42,034 nt of DNA. It comes from Clostridiales bacterium. Lineage in GTDB: Bacteria; Bacillota; Clostridia; Peptostreptococcales; Anaerovoracaceae. Positions within the stretch are counted from its first letter, which is position 1; the number at the start of each line of letters is the position of its first letter. The stretch spans positions 1 through 42,034 of the forward strand of contig SVCS01000003.1 in NCBI GenBank assembly GCA_015058205.1, written 5' to 3'. The position numbers and the translations under genes are program-made. The notes beneath the pieces were generated by a model. That model saw nothing but the letters and a program-made list of their open reading frames with translations, did no database searches and was not told the DNA's origin. Of this stretch, positions 9,754 to 18,198 are shown in pieces.

Positions 9754-10482
9754 ATGAGCATATTTGCAATTGCCGATCTGCACCTTTCCTTTGCTCCGGG
9801 AAGTGATAAACCCATGGATGTATTTGGTTACAGATGGGAAAATCATGCGGAGAAAATCAAAGAAGACTGGTGCAGCAGAGTAACAGAAGAAGATACAGTG
9901 GTTGTGGCAGGAGATATTTCCTGGGGTCTTAAACTGGAAGACGCTGCTTATGATTTGGACTGGGTGGACGCGCTGCCCGGTCATAAAGTCATGCTCAAAG
10001 GAAATCATGACCTCTGGTGGTCCGGAATCAACAGATTGAATAACATGTATGATTCTATCACATTTCTCCAGAATGACGGATACTTTGTTGAGGATGAGGA
10101 GAGCAGCGGTCTGTGGATCTGCGGAAGCCGAGGCTGGATCACACCGGATGACGATGACTTCACAGAGGATGATGAAAGGGTGTACAAGAGAGAAATACTC
10201 AGACTGAGAGCTTCTCTGGAATATGCCGATGCAAAGGCAGCAGATTGCAGTGAAGACAAACCGGAAATCATAGGATTTCTGCATTATCCGCCTGTATCAA
10301 AGCCAGGAAGTTTTTCGGGATTTATGCAGGCTTTTGAGGATCATGGCATCAAAGAAGTTTACTACGGTCACATCCATGGTGAAACAGGCTTCAGAACCGC
10401 CGTACAGGGAGATTACTACGGGATTCATTACAGACTAATATCTGCAGATTATCTGAACTGCAGACTGCTGAAAATCAGATAA
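9754..10482 (+). CDS. Metallophosphoesterase
   Basis: IADLHLSF, VVAGDISWGL, KGNHDLWW, YYGHIHGE motifs. Confidence 0.9.
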   Translation: MSIFAIADLHLSFAPGSDKPMDVFGYRWENHAEKIKEDWCSRVTEEDTVVVAGDISWGLKLEDAAYDLDWVDALPGHKVMLKGNHDLWWSGINRLNNMYDSITFLQNDGYFVEDEESSGLWICGSRGWITPDDDDFTEDDERVYKREILRLRASLEYADAKAADCSEDKPEIIGFLHYPPVSKPGSFSGFMQAFEDHGIKEVYYGHIHGETGFRTAVQGDYYGIHYRLISADYLNCRLLKIR

Positions 10483-10497
10483 GAGAAGGTGAAAGAG

Positions 10498-11694
10498 ATG
10501 AGAGCTACTATTATCGTACTGGATTCATTGGGTGTCGGCGCACTTCCGGATGCAGCAGCATACGGTGACAGCGGCGTTGATACACTGGGACATATACTTG
10601 ACAACTATCCTCTCGATATTCCGAATCTGAGGAACTTGGGTATGGGCAATATCGAGCGGCCGGAAAGTCCTGCAGGACTCGTAGCGGGAGGAAAACTTGC
10701 AGTCACTGCACCGGAAGGCATATACGGACGACTTGCGGAACGGTCAGCCGGAAAGGATACCATAACAGGACATTGGGAAATCGCCGGGATTGAGACGAAA
10801 GTCCCGTTCAAAACCTATCATAATGGTTTTCCGCAAGAATTGATGGATGAATTCGAGAAGCGCATTGGCCGCGGATATCTTGGGAACTGCGTTGCTTCAG
10901 GTACTGAGATTATTGAAGAACTGGGTGATGAACATGAGGCAACAGGTAAAGTGATCGTATATACTTCCGCCGACAGTGTTTTCCAGATTGCAGCGAATAC
11001 TGATGTGGTGCCTCTTGATGAGTTGTACCGCATCTGTGAGATTGCCCGTGAGTTGCTAGTCGGGGAGTATTCCTGCGGTAGAGTCATTGCCCGTCCTTAT
11101 ATCAAAGGAGAGGACGGTAAACGTGTTCGTACAGCGGACCGGCATGATTATGCTGTTTCTCCGCCGACCGACACGATGCTCGATGTGATTGCAAAAGCAG
11201 GACAGACAGTGTATGCAATCGGGAAGATTAAAGATATCTTCAACGGGAAAGGTGTTACAGAAGCAGTTCACACAGAAAGCAACGATGATGGTGTTACGAA
11301 GACGATTGAAGCACTCAATAAAGTGTTTGACGGACTGATATTCACCAACCTTGTTGATTTTGATTCAAAATACGGACACAGAAGAGATCCCGAAGGATAT
11401 GGCAAGGCTATTGAAGAGTTTGACAGGCGGCTCCCTGAAATTATGGGTGCTATGCATGAGGATGACATACTCGTTCTCTGCGCAGATCATGGTAATGATC
11501 CGATTCACACTGGTTTTGACCATACTAGAGAGTACATTTTCTGCCTTATGTGCGGTGCACCTCTGAAGAAGGGTGTTGACTTTGGCACGGGAAGCTCTTA
11601 TGGGAACATCGGTGCAACTGTCATTGAATATCTGACAGGACAAACAGATGTTGTGCCAGTAGGAGAGAGCATGTTGCGGCTTATTAAAAAGTAA
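10498..11694 (+). CDS. deoB: Phosphopentomutase
   Basis: Alkaline phosphatase superfamily motifs: IVLDSLGVGALPDAAAYGDSGVDTLGHI, KDTITGHWEIAG, NLVDFDSKYGHRRD, CADHGNDP. ATG 10498 with upstream agaaggtga. Confidence 0.95.
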   Translation: MRATIIVLDSLGVGALPDAAAYGDSGVDTLGHILDNYPLDIPNLRNLGMGNIERPESPAGLVAGGKLAVTAPEGIYGRLAERSAGKDTITGHWEIAGIETKVPFKTYHNGFPQELMDEFEKRIGRGYLGNCVASGTEIIEELGDEHEATGKVIVYTSADSVFQIAANTDVVPLDELYRICEIARELLVGEYSCGRVIARPYIKGEDGKRVRTADRHDYAVSPPTDTMLDVIAKAGQTVYAIGKIKDIFNGKGVTEAVHTESNDDGVTKTIEALNKVFDGLIFTNLVDFDSKYGHRRDPEGYGKAIEEFDRRLPEIMGAMHEDDILVLCADHGNDPIHTGFDHTREYIFCLMCGAPLKKGVDFGTGSSYGNIGATVIEYLTGQTDVVPVGESMLRLIKK

Positions 11695-11730
11695 ATCAGT
11701 GCTGTTTACATAAACAAATTTTAATAAACT

Positions 11731-11768
11731 AAAAGCCCTCGGAGCGTTGATGGTGAGGGCTTTTTTTA
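11731..11768 (+). terminator. Rho-independent terminator after deoB
   Basis: aaaagccctc ... gagggctttttt. Confidence 0.85.
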
Positions 11769-11835
11769 ATACAATTATTATGTATTAAAGTGGGATTAGA
11801 ATGGATAAGTTTATGACTGGCATTGGAGGAGTATT

Positions 11836-13779
11836 ATGAGAAATAAGTTCATATGCTTTGCCTTATCGGCTATGCTCATACTGACATTTATTCCGCAGAT
11901 TTCTTTTGCAGTTGAGGAAGAAACCAGCGTTTCTGATGATATTACAGTTGAGTACACAGAAGACCCTGCAGCGGAAACCATTGAGGATGGTGCTGCGGAG
12001 GCCGCTGGGGAAGCAATCACAGAAACGGAAGAGGATACGGATGACGCAGCGGCAGAAACTGCTGAAGAATCCGAAGAGATTTCTGTCAGTGGTGTCATTA
12101 CTGGTTTTGCTCCTCTTGAAACCAGCGATTATTACTACGAGGGTAATCCGGAGGAAGAGGAACTGACCGTGAGTCTTCCTGATACACTCAGCGTATATCT
12201 TGATGGAAGCGAAGAGGTTACAGATATTCCTGTATCATGGACGGCAGTTGAAGATTTCGATGCTACAGATTTCTATTTCTATTCTATGAAACCAGTCTGG
12301 GGTGAGGGAATCAGTCTTTCTGATGAACTGAATGAAATGGCAGATGTTCCTTGGATTACTGTTTATAAGCAGGAGCCGGAAAACAGCGATATCGAACCTC
12401 TTATGACGGAAGAGGAGCTTGATCCTATCTATACGGAAGAAGATGGAAGCATTGATCCTGAAGCAGAAGATGTATCACTTTCTGCTATGGCGGTAGGAAC
12501 AGCCGGTGAGATTATCGATACTGTTACAGAGGATTCCTATGCGGGAACCGCGGCTAATACAGCAGCAATCTATAACTATCTCACAGGAACCATGGGACTG
12601 AATAAAGCTGCTGCATGCGGCGTGATGATCAACATCAATGCAGAGAGTGGCATGAGTCCGAACAACCTTCAGAATACTTATAATACGAAGTTTGGATTAT
12701 CTGATTCTGCTTACACGAGCGCTGTAGACAAGGGCAAAGGCGCTTACAAAACCAGCAGTGGTAAATCTCAGAACTTCAAGACAGACAGCGGCGGATATGG
12801 ACTCTGTCAGTGGACGTCATCGGGCAGGAAGACCAATCTTCTCAACAGAGCCCTTTCCGAAAAGAAATCCATCGGCAACATCACTATGCAGCTGGGATTT
12901 CTGAACACAGAACTGCAGGGATATCAGCAGGTCCTGACGACACTTAGGAAAGTACCGAACAACGCAGCAGGAGCATATATTGCAGCTGCGGAATTCTGCC
13001 TTGCATTTGAAATTCCGGCTAATACAGTCAGCACTGCGGCATCCAGAGGCAAGAACTGTCTGTCCAACTACTGGAAGACCTACAGCGGTTCCTCGGCAAG
13101 TGCTACAGGAACATCATTCCTTTCGCTCTGCGGTTATTCCTATCCGACAGCGGTCAAGACAGGCAAAGGCATGGACGTTATAGGGTATGTGGTTTCCAAC
13201 TATACTGTCAAGTCACTGACGGGAAAGATTGTCAATAGCAGCGGAAAAGCTGTATATTCAAAGACCCTAAGCCCAGGTACAACCGCTTATAAACTCAGCA
13301 ACCTGGACAGCGCGATGAAATTCTCTGCACTCAGCGCAGGCACATATACCTATATAATTACGGCGAAGGATTCTCTGGGTAAGACAGTAACGGCCTCGCA
13401 CGGATTCAAGGTTTCATCTTCCGGATCCACAACGAAGACACTGGGATTTGCAACAACAGGAAGCAATGCATCGACCAGTACGGCTCCTACGCCTGCACAG
13501 ACGACTTCCACTTCCCAGACAACTACTGTCAAGAAAGCGTATACCGGTACCTTCCCGAAGATTCCGAAACGCGGATACTTCAAGAAAGGGGATAAAGGCA
13601 CTCAGGTCAAGAATCTCCAGAAGTTCCTCAAGTGGTATGGTTACAGTATCTCAACGGATGGAAGGTGTGGTCCTAAGACCATATCGACCATCAAGAAATT
13701 CCAGAAGGCAATCGGCGTGAAAGCTGATGGAAGATTTGGCAAGAAGACACTGAAAAAAGCCAAAACGATCAAGAAGTGA
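11836..13779 (+). CDS. Secreted peptidoglycan hydrolase: signal peptide, acidic N-terminal region, phage-tail-lysozyme-like domain, C-terminal peptidoglycan-binding domain
   Basis: NYLTGTMGLNKAAACGVMININAESGMSPNN... and GGYGLCQWTSSGRKTNL resemble the phage_tail_lys domain; C-terminus FKKGDKGTQVKNLQKFLKWYGYSISTDGRCGPKTISTIKKFQKAIGVKADGRFGKKT is PG_binding_1; ggaggag SD. Confidence 0.82.
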   Translation: MRNKFICFALSAMLILTFIPQISFAVEEETSVSDDITVEYTEDPAAETIEDGAAEAAGEAITETEEDTDDAAAETAEESEEISVSGVITGFAPLETSDYYYEGNPEEEELTVSLPDTLSVYLDGSEEVTDIPVSWTAVEDFDATDFYFYSMKPVWGEGISLSDELNEMADVPWITVYKQEPENSDIEPLMTEEELDPIYTEEDGSIDPEAEDVSLSAMAVGTAGEIIDTVTEDSYAGTAANTAAIYNYLTGTMGLNKAAACGVMININAESGMSPNNLQNTYNTKFGLSDSAYTSAVDKGKGAYKTSSGKSQNFKTDSGGYGLCQWTSSGRKTNLLNRALSEKKSIGNITMQLGFLNTELQGYQQVLTTLRKVPNNAAGAYIAAAEFCLAFEIPANTVSTAASRGKNCLSNYWKTYSGSSASATGTSFLSLCGYSYPTAVKTGKGMDVIGYVVSNYTVKSLTGKIVNSSGKAVYSKTLSPGTTAYKLSNLDSAMKFSALSAGTYTYIITAKDSLGKTVTASHGFKVSSSGSTTKTLGFATTGSNASTSTAPTPAQTTSTSQTTTVKKAYTGTFPKIPKRGYFKKGDKGTQVKNLQKFLKWYGYSISTDGRCGPKTISTIKKFQKAIGVKADGRFGKKTLKKAKTIKK

Positions 13780-13815
13780 AAGATTTCTCATTGAGAGAAA
13801 GATTTGAATTATTAT

Positions 13816-13844
13816 TTGAAGTTCAGCGGGATTTGGGGTATACT
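13816..13844 (+). promoter_or_regulatory. Promoter of tRNA-Ser(CGA)
   Basis: TTGAAG (13816-13821), 17 nt, TATACT (13839-13844), about 20 nt before the tRNA. Confidence 0.7.
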
Positions 13845-13854
13845 AAATCCCGCT
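13825..13854. repeat. 10-bp perfect inverted repeat around the -10 box of the tRNA-Ser promoter
   Basis: agcgggattt (13825-13834) / aaatcccgct (13845-13854), spacer ggggtatact. Confidence 0.85.
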
Positions 13855-13863
13855 GTAGAATAT

Positions 13864-13952
13864 GGAAGCGTATCGAAGTGGTCATAACGAGCCGCACTCG
13901 AAATGCGGTTGTCCTCCGGGGCACGTGGGTTCGAATCCCACCGCTTCCGCCA
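13864..13952 (+). tRNA. tRNA-Ser(CGA)
   Basis: Acceptor GGAAGCG/CGCTTCC, anticodon stem CCGCA/TGCGG with loop CTCGAAA, T arm GTGGGTTCGAATCCCAC, encoded CCA. Confidence 0.93.
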
Positions 13953-13958
13953 GTAGCG

Positions 13959-13983
13959 AAAGAGAGGCCATCAGCCTCTCTTT
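13959..13983 (+). terminator. Hairpin after tRNA-Ser, terminator-like
   Basis: aaagagaggc catca gcctctcttt. Confidence 0.65.
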
Positions 13984-14010
13984 CATAATAATCCGCAAGG
14001 AGGAAATACG

Positions 14011-15186
14011 ATGAATTACGCAGATGAATCCCTGAAACTTCATGACAATTGGAATGGAAAAATAGAAGTAATATCTACTGTACCCGTTAAGAGTGAAGAC
14101 GATTTGTCTCTGGCATACACGCCGGGCGTAGCACAGCCTTGTCTGGAAATCAGAGATGATATCAGCAGAAGCTATGATCTGACGCGAAGATGGAATCTTT
14201 GTGCCGTTGTTACCGATGGAACAGCAGTGCTGGGATTGGGAGATATCGGACCGGAAGCCGGAATGCCTGTTATGGAGGGAAAATGCGTTCTATTTAAGTC
14301 CTTCGGCGATGTGGATGCATTTCCTTTGTGCATAAAGTCAAAAGATGTTGATGACATTGTAAACACAGTATATTTGGTGTCTGGATCTTTCGGAGGAATC
14401 AATCTGGAAGACATTTCTGCACCGAGATGCTTCGAGATAGAGAGAAAGCTGAAAGAAAAATGCGACATTCCTATTTTTCACGATGATCAGCATGGGACTG
14501 CTGTCATTACATTAGCAGGTCTTACCAATGCTCTTAAAATCGTCGGCAAGAAAAAGGAGGATGTTAAAATCGTCACATCCGGAGCAGGAGCCGCAGCTAT
14601 TTCTATTACAAAGTTGCTTTTGTCGGCTGGATTCAGAAATATTGTCATGACGGACAGAAGCGGCATCATCTATGAGGGAAGACCAGAAGGGATGAACTGG
14701 ATCAAGGAAGAAATGGCACGAGTCACCAATTTGGACCATCAAAAGGGTTCGCTGGCTGACGCACTCAAAGGCGCAGATATTTTCATAGGCGTATCAGCGC
14801 CGGGCCTTGTTACCAAGGAAATGGTCAAATCAATGAATCCGGATCCAATTATCTTCGCCTGCGCGAATCCGACACCTGAAATCTTTCCGGATGAAGCAAA
14901 AGCTGCCGGTGCAGCAGTCATAGCAACAGGACGTTCTGATTTTCCAAATCAGGTCAATAATGTACTCGCTTTTCCTGGGATTTTCCGCGGAACTTTTGAT
15001 GTCAGAGCATCGGATATCAACGAGGAGATGAAAATGGCAGCTGCCAAGGCATTGGCTGACTTTATACCGGAAGAAAAACTCAACGCAGAGTATATCATTC
15101 CAAAGGCATTTGAAGAGGGTGTTGGAAAAGCAGTTGCTGTAGCAGTCGCAAAAGCAGCACGTGAGACGGGTGTTGCACAAATCTAA
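14011..15186 (+). CDS. Malic enzyme (NAD(P)-dependent, oxaloacetate-decarboxylating)
   Basis: SLAYTPGVAQPCLEI, GTAVLGLGDIGPEAGMPVMEGK, PIFHDDQHGTAVITLAGL, GAGAAAISITKLL; aaggagg SD. Confidence 0.94.
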   Translation: MNYADESLKLHDNWNGKIEVISTVPVKSEDDLSLAYTPGVAQPCLEIRDDISRSYDLTRRWNLCAVVTDGTAVLGLGDIGPEAGMPVMEGKCVLFKSFGDVDAFPLCIKSKDVDDIVNTVYLVSGSFGGINLEDISAPRCFEIERKLKEKCDIPIFHDDQHGTAVITLAGLTNALKIVGKKKEDVKIVTSGAGAAAISITKLLLSAGFRNIVMTDRSGIIYEGRPEGMNWIKEEMARVTNLDHQKGSLADALKGADIFIGVSAPGLVTKEMVKSMNPDPIIFACANPTPEIFPDEAKAAGAAVIATGRSDFPNQVNNVLAFPGIFRGTFDVRASDINEEMKMAAAKALADFIPEEKLNAEYIIPKAFEEGVGKAVAVAVAKAARETGVAQI

Positions 15187-15205
15187 CAGTCAATCAAGAT
15201 TATAA

Positions 15206-15234
15206 AAAAGCGGGAGACAAATTGTCTCCCGTTT
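15206..15234. terminator. Bidirectional terminator shared by malic enzyme (+) and tRNA-Arg (-)
   Basis: aaaaaagcgggagacaaattgtctcccgttt; T-run on minus strand (gcttttttata). Confidence 0.7.
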
Positions 15235-15240
15235 CTGTTA

Positions 15241-15315
15241 TGGCGCCCCCAGCCGGAATCGAACCAGCAACGCATCCTTCGGAGGGATGTGTTATATCCA
15301 TTTAACTATGAGGGC
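15241..15315 (-). tRNA. tRNA-Arg(CCG)
   Basis: Reverse complement GCCCTCATAGTTAAATGGATATAACACATCCCTCCGAAGGATGCGTTGCTGGTTCGATTCCGGCTGGGGGCGCCA; anticodon stem CATCC/GGATG, loop CTCCGAA. Confidence 0.93.
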
Positions 15316-15325
15316 GTGCTGGTTT

Positions 15326-15354
15326 ATTGTAAACTTCATACACAAAAAAAGCAA
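15326..15354 (-). promoter_or_regulatory. Promoter of tRNA-Arg(CCG)
   Basis: On minus strand TTGCTT (15354-15349), 17 nt, TACAAT (15331-15326), 10 nt before the tRNA. Confidence 0.65.
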
Positions 15355-15439
15355 ATCATAATTTTTTATTCTGTGTTATTATTGATATTGAATGATCTAT
15401 TCATTCGATATGACATCAAATCGAAGAGAGGAAGAACAA

Positions 15440-16294
15440 ATGTCAAAAGTAATCGATCTCATTGTTTTCGACCCAGCGGGAAATACGACCATCATGGTCC
15501 TTACACCCATTCCGAAAAGCGAGTACGCGGAAATTGCCAAGAAGTTGCTGGAAATCGATTTTGGGCCATATTGTGACTGGAGAGAGGTCATGTATGGTGA
15601 GCAGGTTGCCTATGCGTTGGAAGACTTCGGCGAAGGGGAACCTGGTATGAATATGTGCGGTTTGGAGTTTTGCGGTAATGCGTCAAGATCCTATGCGTAT
15701 TATAGAGTTTTGTTCTGCGGAGACGGTGTAGATGCAGGTAAAGGTAAGAAAAAGGTCACAGTCCATGTCAGCGGCTGCAATCATCCACTAACGGCCATTG
15801 TTGATGAAAAAGCAAAGGACTCCATTGTTGAAATGCCCCTTCCGATTGATGTTAAAATGGTCGATACTGCACCTGCAGGAATAGAAGGGGAGTATCCGAT
15901 GGTTGTCTTTGAAGGTATCTCACATATTGTCATCCCGGGAGTGGAAGCAGATGCTGAGACATTCGAAAAGATCAAGAGCTACATCTATGCCAAGGTCGAT
16001 CCAGACATGGATGCCTTTGGTGTCATGTTCATCAATGAAGAAAAGGATTTGATGTCGCCGGTTGTTTACGTCCGGGATGTGGACACCACTTACTTCGAGG
16101 GCAGTTGTGCTTCCGGAACGGCCGCTGCAGCAACTGCAAAGGCAGCAAGGGAAGCGGATGGAAACTATAAGTATGTTTTCAGACAGCCGGATGGAACGCT
16201 GAATGCTGAGATCACGAAACAGGATGGGAAGATCACGGAAGTGAAACTTGGCGGAATCATTGAAAAGACAGATATTTTACACATAGAGATATAA
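15440..16294 (+). CDS. DapF-fold (diaminopimelate epimerase-like) putative racemase/epimerase
   Basis: CGLEFCGNASRSYAYY and EGSCASGTAAAATA resemble the two catalytic Cys motifs of DapF-family enzymes; start ATG 15440 after agaggaagaa. Confidence 0.72.
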   Translation: MSKVIDLIVFDPAGNTTIMVLTPIPKSEYAEIAKKLLEIDFGPYCDWREVMYGEQVAYALEDFGEGEPGMNMCGLEFCGNASRSYAYYRVLFCGDGVDAGKGKKKVTVHVSGCNHPLTAIVDEKAKDSIVEMPLPIDVKMVDTAPAGIEGEYPMVVFEGISHIVIPGVEADAETFEKIKSYIYAKVDPDMDAFGVMFINEEKDLMSPVVYVRDVDTTYFEGSCASGTAAAATAKAAREADGNYKYVFRQPDGTLNAEITKQDGKITEVKLGGIIEKTDILHIEI

Positions 16295-16327
16295 AGCAGA
16301 TTAATAGAAACAGAGAGGAACGAAACT

Positions 16328-17437
16328 ATGGATCCAAGAATCAAAGAACTGGCAGATTTACTTGTTGACTATTCCTGTGATGTACAATCAGGAGAAAAAG
16401 TGCTCATCAGCTATGAAGGCGATTGCTGCAAAAACCTTGCACGCCAGCTGATCAAGAATATTTACGCAAAAGGCGGTCTCCCTTATGCGGAGATCAGAGA
16501 TGCGCAGATCACCAGAGAGATCATGTTGGAATGCACAGAAGAACAGATCAAATTCAAAGATGAAATCGATTTGGCGCAGATGAAAGGCATGCAGGCTTAT
16601 ATTGCCATCAGAGCGGGCAACAATACAGCGGAGCTGGCAGATGTTCCTTCTGAGAAGATGAACCTCTACAGCAGTCTGACAAGACCGACGATTGATTACC
16701 GTGTAAATGAGACCAAATGGGTCGTTCTCAGATATCCGAACTATTCCATGGCGCAGCTTGCAAACAGCAGTCTTGAGAAGTTTGAGGACTTCTATTTTGA
16801 TGTCTGCACCCTTGATTATAAGAAGATGAGTAAGGCGATGGATCCACTTGTCGATCTGATGAATAGAACGGATAAAGTTCACATCGAAGGACCGGGAACG
16901 GATCTTACATTTTCGATCAAAGGCATCGGCGCCGTCAAATGTGATGGATTGAGAAACATTCCTGATGGTGAAGTCTATACAGCACCTGTCAGAGAGTCCA
17001 TGAATGGCATCATCTCCTACAACACACCATCTGAAGAGCAGGGATTCACTTATGAGAATATTGTTTTTGAAGTCAAAGACGGTAAAATCGTCGATGCAAA
17101 GGCAAACGATAATAAGAGAATCAATGAGCTTCTTAACGTAGATGAAGGTGCGAGATATTTCGGAGAGTTTGCTCTCGGTGTCAACCCATATATTCTTCAT
17201 CCAATGAAAGATACACTCTTTGATGAAAAAATCTGCGGTTCCTTCCATCTGACGCCTGGCATGTGTTATGAAGATGCGCCGAACGGCAACAAGTCAGCCA
17301 ATCACTGGGATCTGGTCATGATTCAAAGACCGGAATACGGCGGCGGAAGAATCTGGTTTGATGATGTTCTCATCAGAGAAGACGGAATCTTTGTCCTGCC
17401 TGAACTAGAGGGACTGAATCCTGACAATCTGAAGTAG
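16328..17437 (+). CDS. M29 family aminopeptidase (AmpS/PepS-like)
   Basis: VLISYEGDCCKNLARQL, GTDLTFSIKG, NIPDGEVYTAP, FGEFALGVNP, NANKSANHWD-like C-terminal motifs. Confidence 0.9.
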   Translation: MDPRIKELADLLVDYSCDVQSGEKVLISYEGDCCKNLARQLIKNIYAKGGLPYAEIRDAQITREIMLECTEEQIKFKDEIDLAQMKGMQAYIAIRAGNNTAELADVPSEKMNLYSSLTRPTIDYRVNETKWVVLRYPNYSMAQLANSSLEKFEDFYFDVCTLDYKKMSKAMDPLVDLMNRTDKVHIEGPGTDLTFSIKGIGAVKCDGLRNIPDGEVYTAPVRESMNGIISYNTPSEEQGFTYENIVFEVKDGKIVDAKANDNKRINELLNVDEGARYFGEFALGVNPYILHPMKDTLFDEKICGSFHLTPGMCYEDAPNGNKSANHWDLVMIQRPEYGGGRIWFDDVLIREDGIFVLPELEGLNPDNLK

Positions 17438-17445
17438 GTAAGATT

Positions 17446-18006
17446 ATGGCTAATTTCACAGAACGAGCGATTGTTGAGACCCTCAACGAGATGCTGAAAA
17501 CACAAACTATCGATAAAATTACTGTGAAGGATCTCACCGATGCCTGCGGGATTTCCAGAAACACGTTTTACTATCATTTTCATGATATTTATGAAGTACT
17601 TGCCAGAAGCTTCATCGGGTATACAGACGCGATTCTGAAAGCTCATGAGAAAGATGAGTCCTGGGAAAACACACTGATCGAACTGCTCAGTTTTCTGTAT
17701 GAAAACAGGGTTGCCGTCAATCACGTCTACAAATCTGTAGACGGAGAAGCTCTTGACAGATTTCTCGATAAGGTGGTATACCATTATACAAGAAGTGTAG
17801 TGGAAGAGGAGAGCGGCAGAGGCCGCTTTAGTGAAAGGACGATTTCTCTCGCAGCGGATTTTTATAAGAATGCGCTGCTGGGCGCCGTCTTTGGCTGGAT
17901 CGAAGAGAATATGAAGGAAAGTCCGGAGTCCCTGGCGCACTTGTACAACAGTGTCTTCAGCGGGACCATCGGTAATCTTCTGACCAGCATCGAAAGAGCT
18001 TTATAA
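17446..18006 (+). CDS. TetR/AcrR family transcriptional regulator
   Basis: N-terminal HTH IDKITVKDLTDACGISRNTFYYHFHDIYEVL. Confidence 0.87.
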   Translation: MANFTERAIVETLNEMLKTQTIDKITVKDLTDACGISRNTFYYHFHDIYEVLARSFIGYTDAILKAHEKDESWENTLIELLSFLYENRVAVNHVYKSVDGEALDRFLDKVVYHYTRSVVEEESGRGRFSERTISLAADFYKNALLGAVFGWIEENMKESPESLAHLYNSVFSGTIGNLLTSIERAL

Positions 18007-18076
18007 ACGAGCAACCTGTATTGGAACAGGGGAATAAGGCTCAAGTCTGTGTAATTGATATTTGGGCAAATCAGTT

Positions 18077-18101
18077 AGAGTGCACAAAATTTGTGCACTC
18101 T
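18077..18101. promoter_or_regulatory. 25-bp near-perfect palindrome, candidate TetR operator
   Basis: agagtgcacaaa (18077-18088) a tttgtgcactct (18090-18101); just upstream of a possible TTCAAA-17-TAATAT promoter (18116-18144). Confidence 0.6.
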
Positions 18102-18198
18102 GATTTTATTGTAAATTCAAAGGAATATTTGTTTTTGTTAATATGAATCGGTATTGTTCCAACATACATAAACTGACAATGCTTTCCGGAGGAGAAAC

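Noticed and set aside
11836-13779. Possible prophage remnant suggested by the phage-tail-lysozyme-like domain
   Set aside because: Signal peptide, PG-binding domain and housekeeping neighbours; no integrase, capsid, tail or att-like repeats seen.
13864-13983. tRNA genes as integration sites for a mobile element
   Set aside because: No integrase and no partial tRNA 3' duplication noticed near any of the four tRNAs.
13776-13988. 70-aa ORF after the secreted hydrolase
   Set aside because: Runs through tRNA-Ser; overlaps promoter, tRNA and hairpin, so not a protein gene.
15289-15576. 95-aa ORF upstream of the DapF-like gene
   Set aside because: Starts inside tRNA-Arg and overlaps the DapF-like frame.
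16388-17248. 286-aa minus-strand ORF antisense to the M29 aminopeptidase
   Set aside because: Mirror ORF produced by codon bias; no motif, promoter or ribosome-binding site seen.
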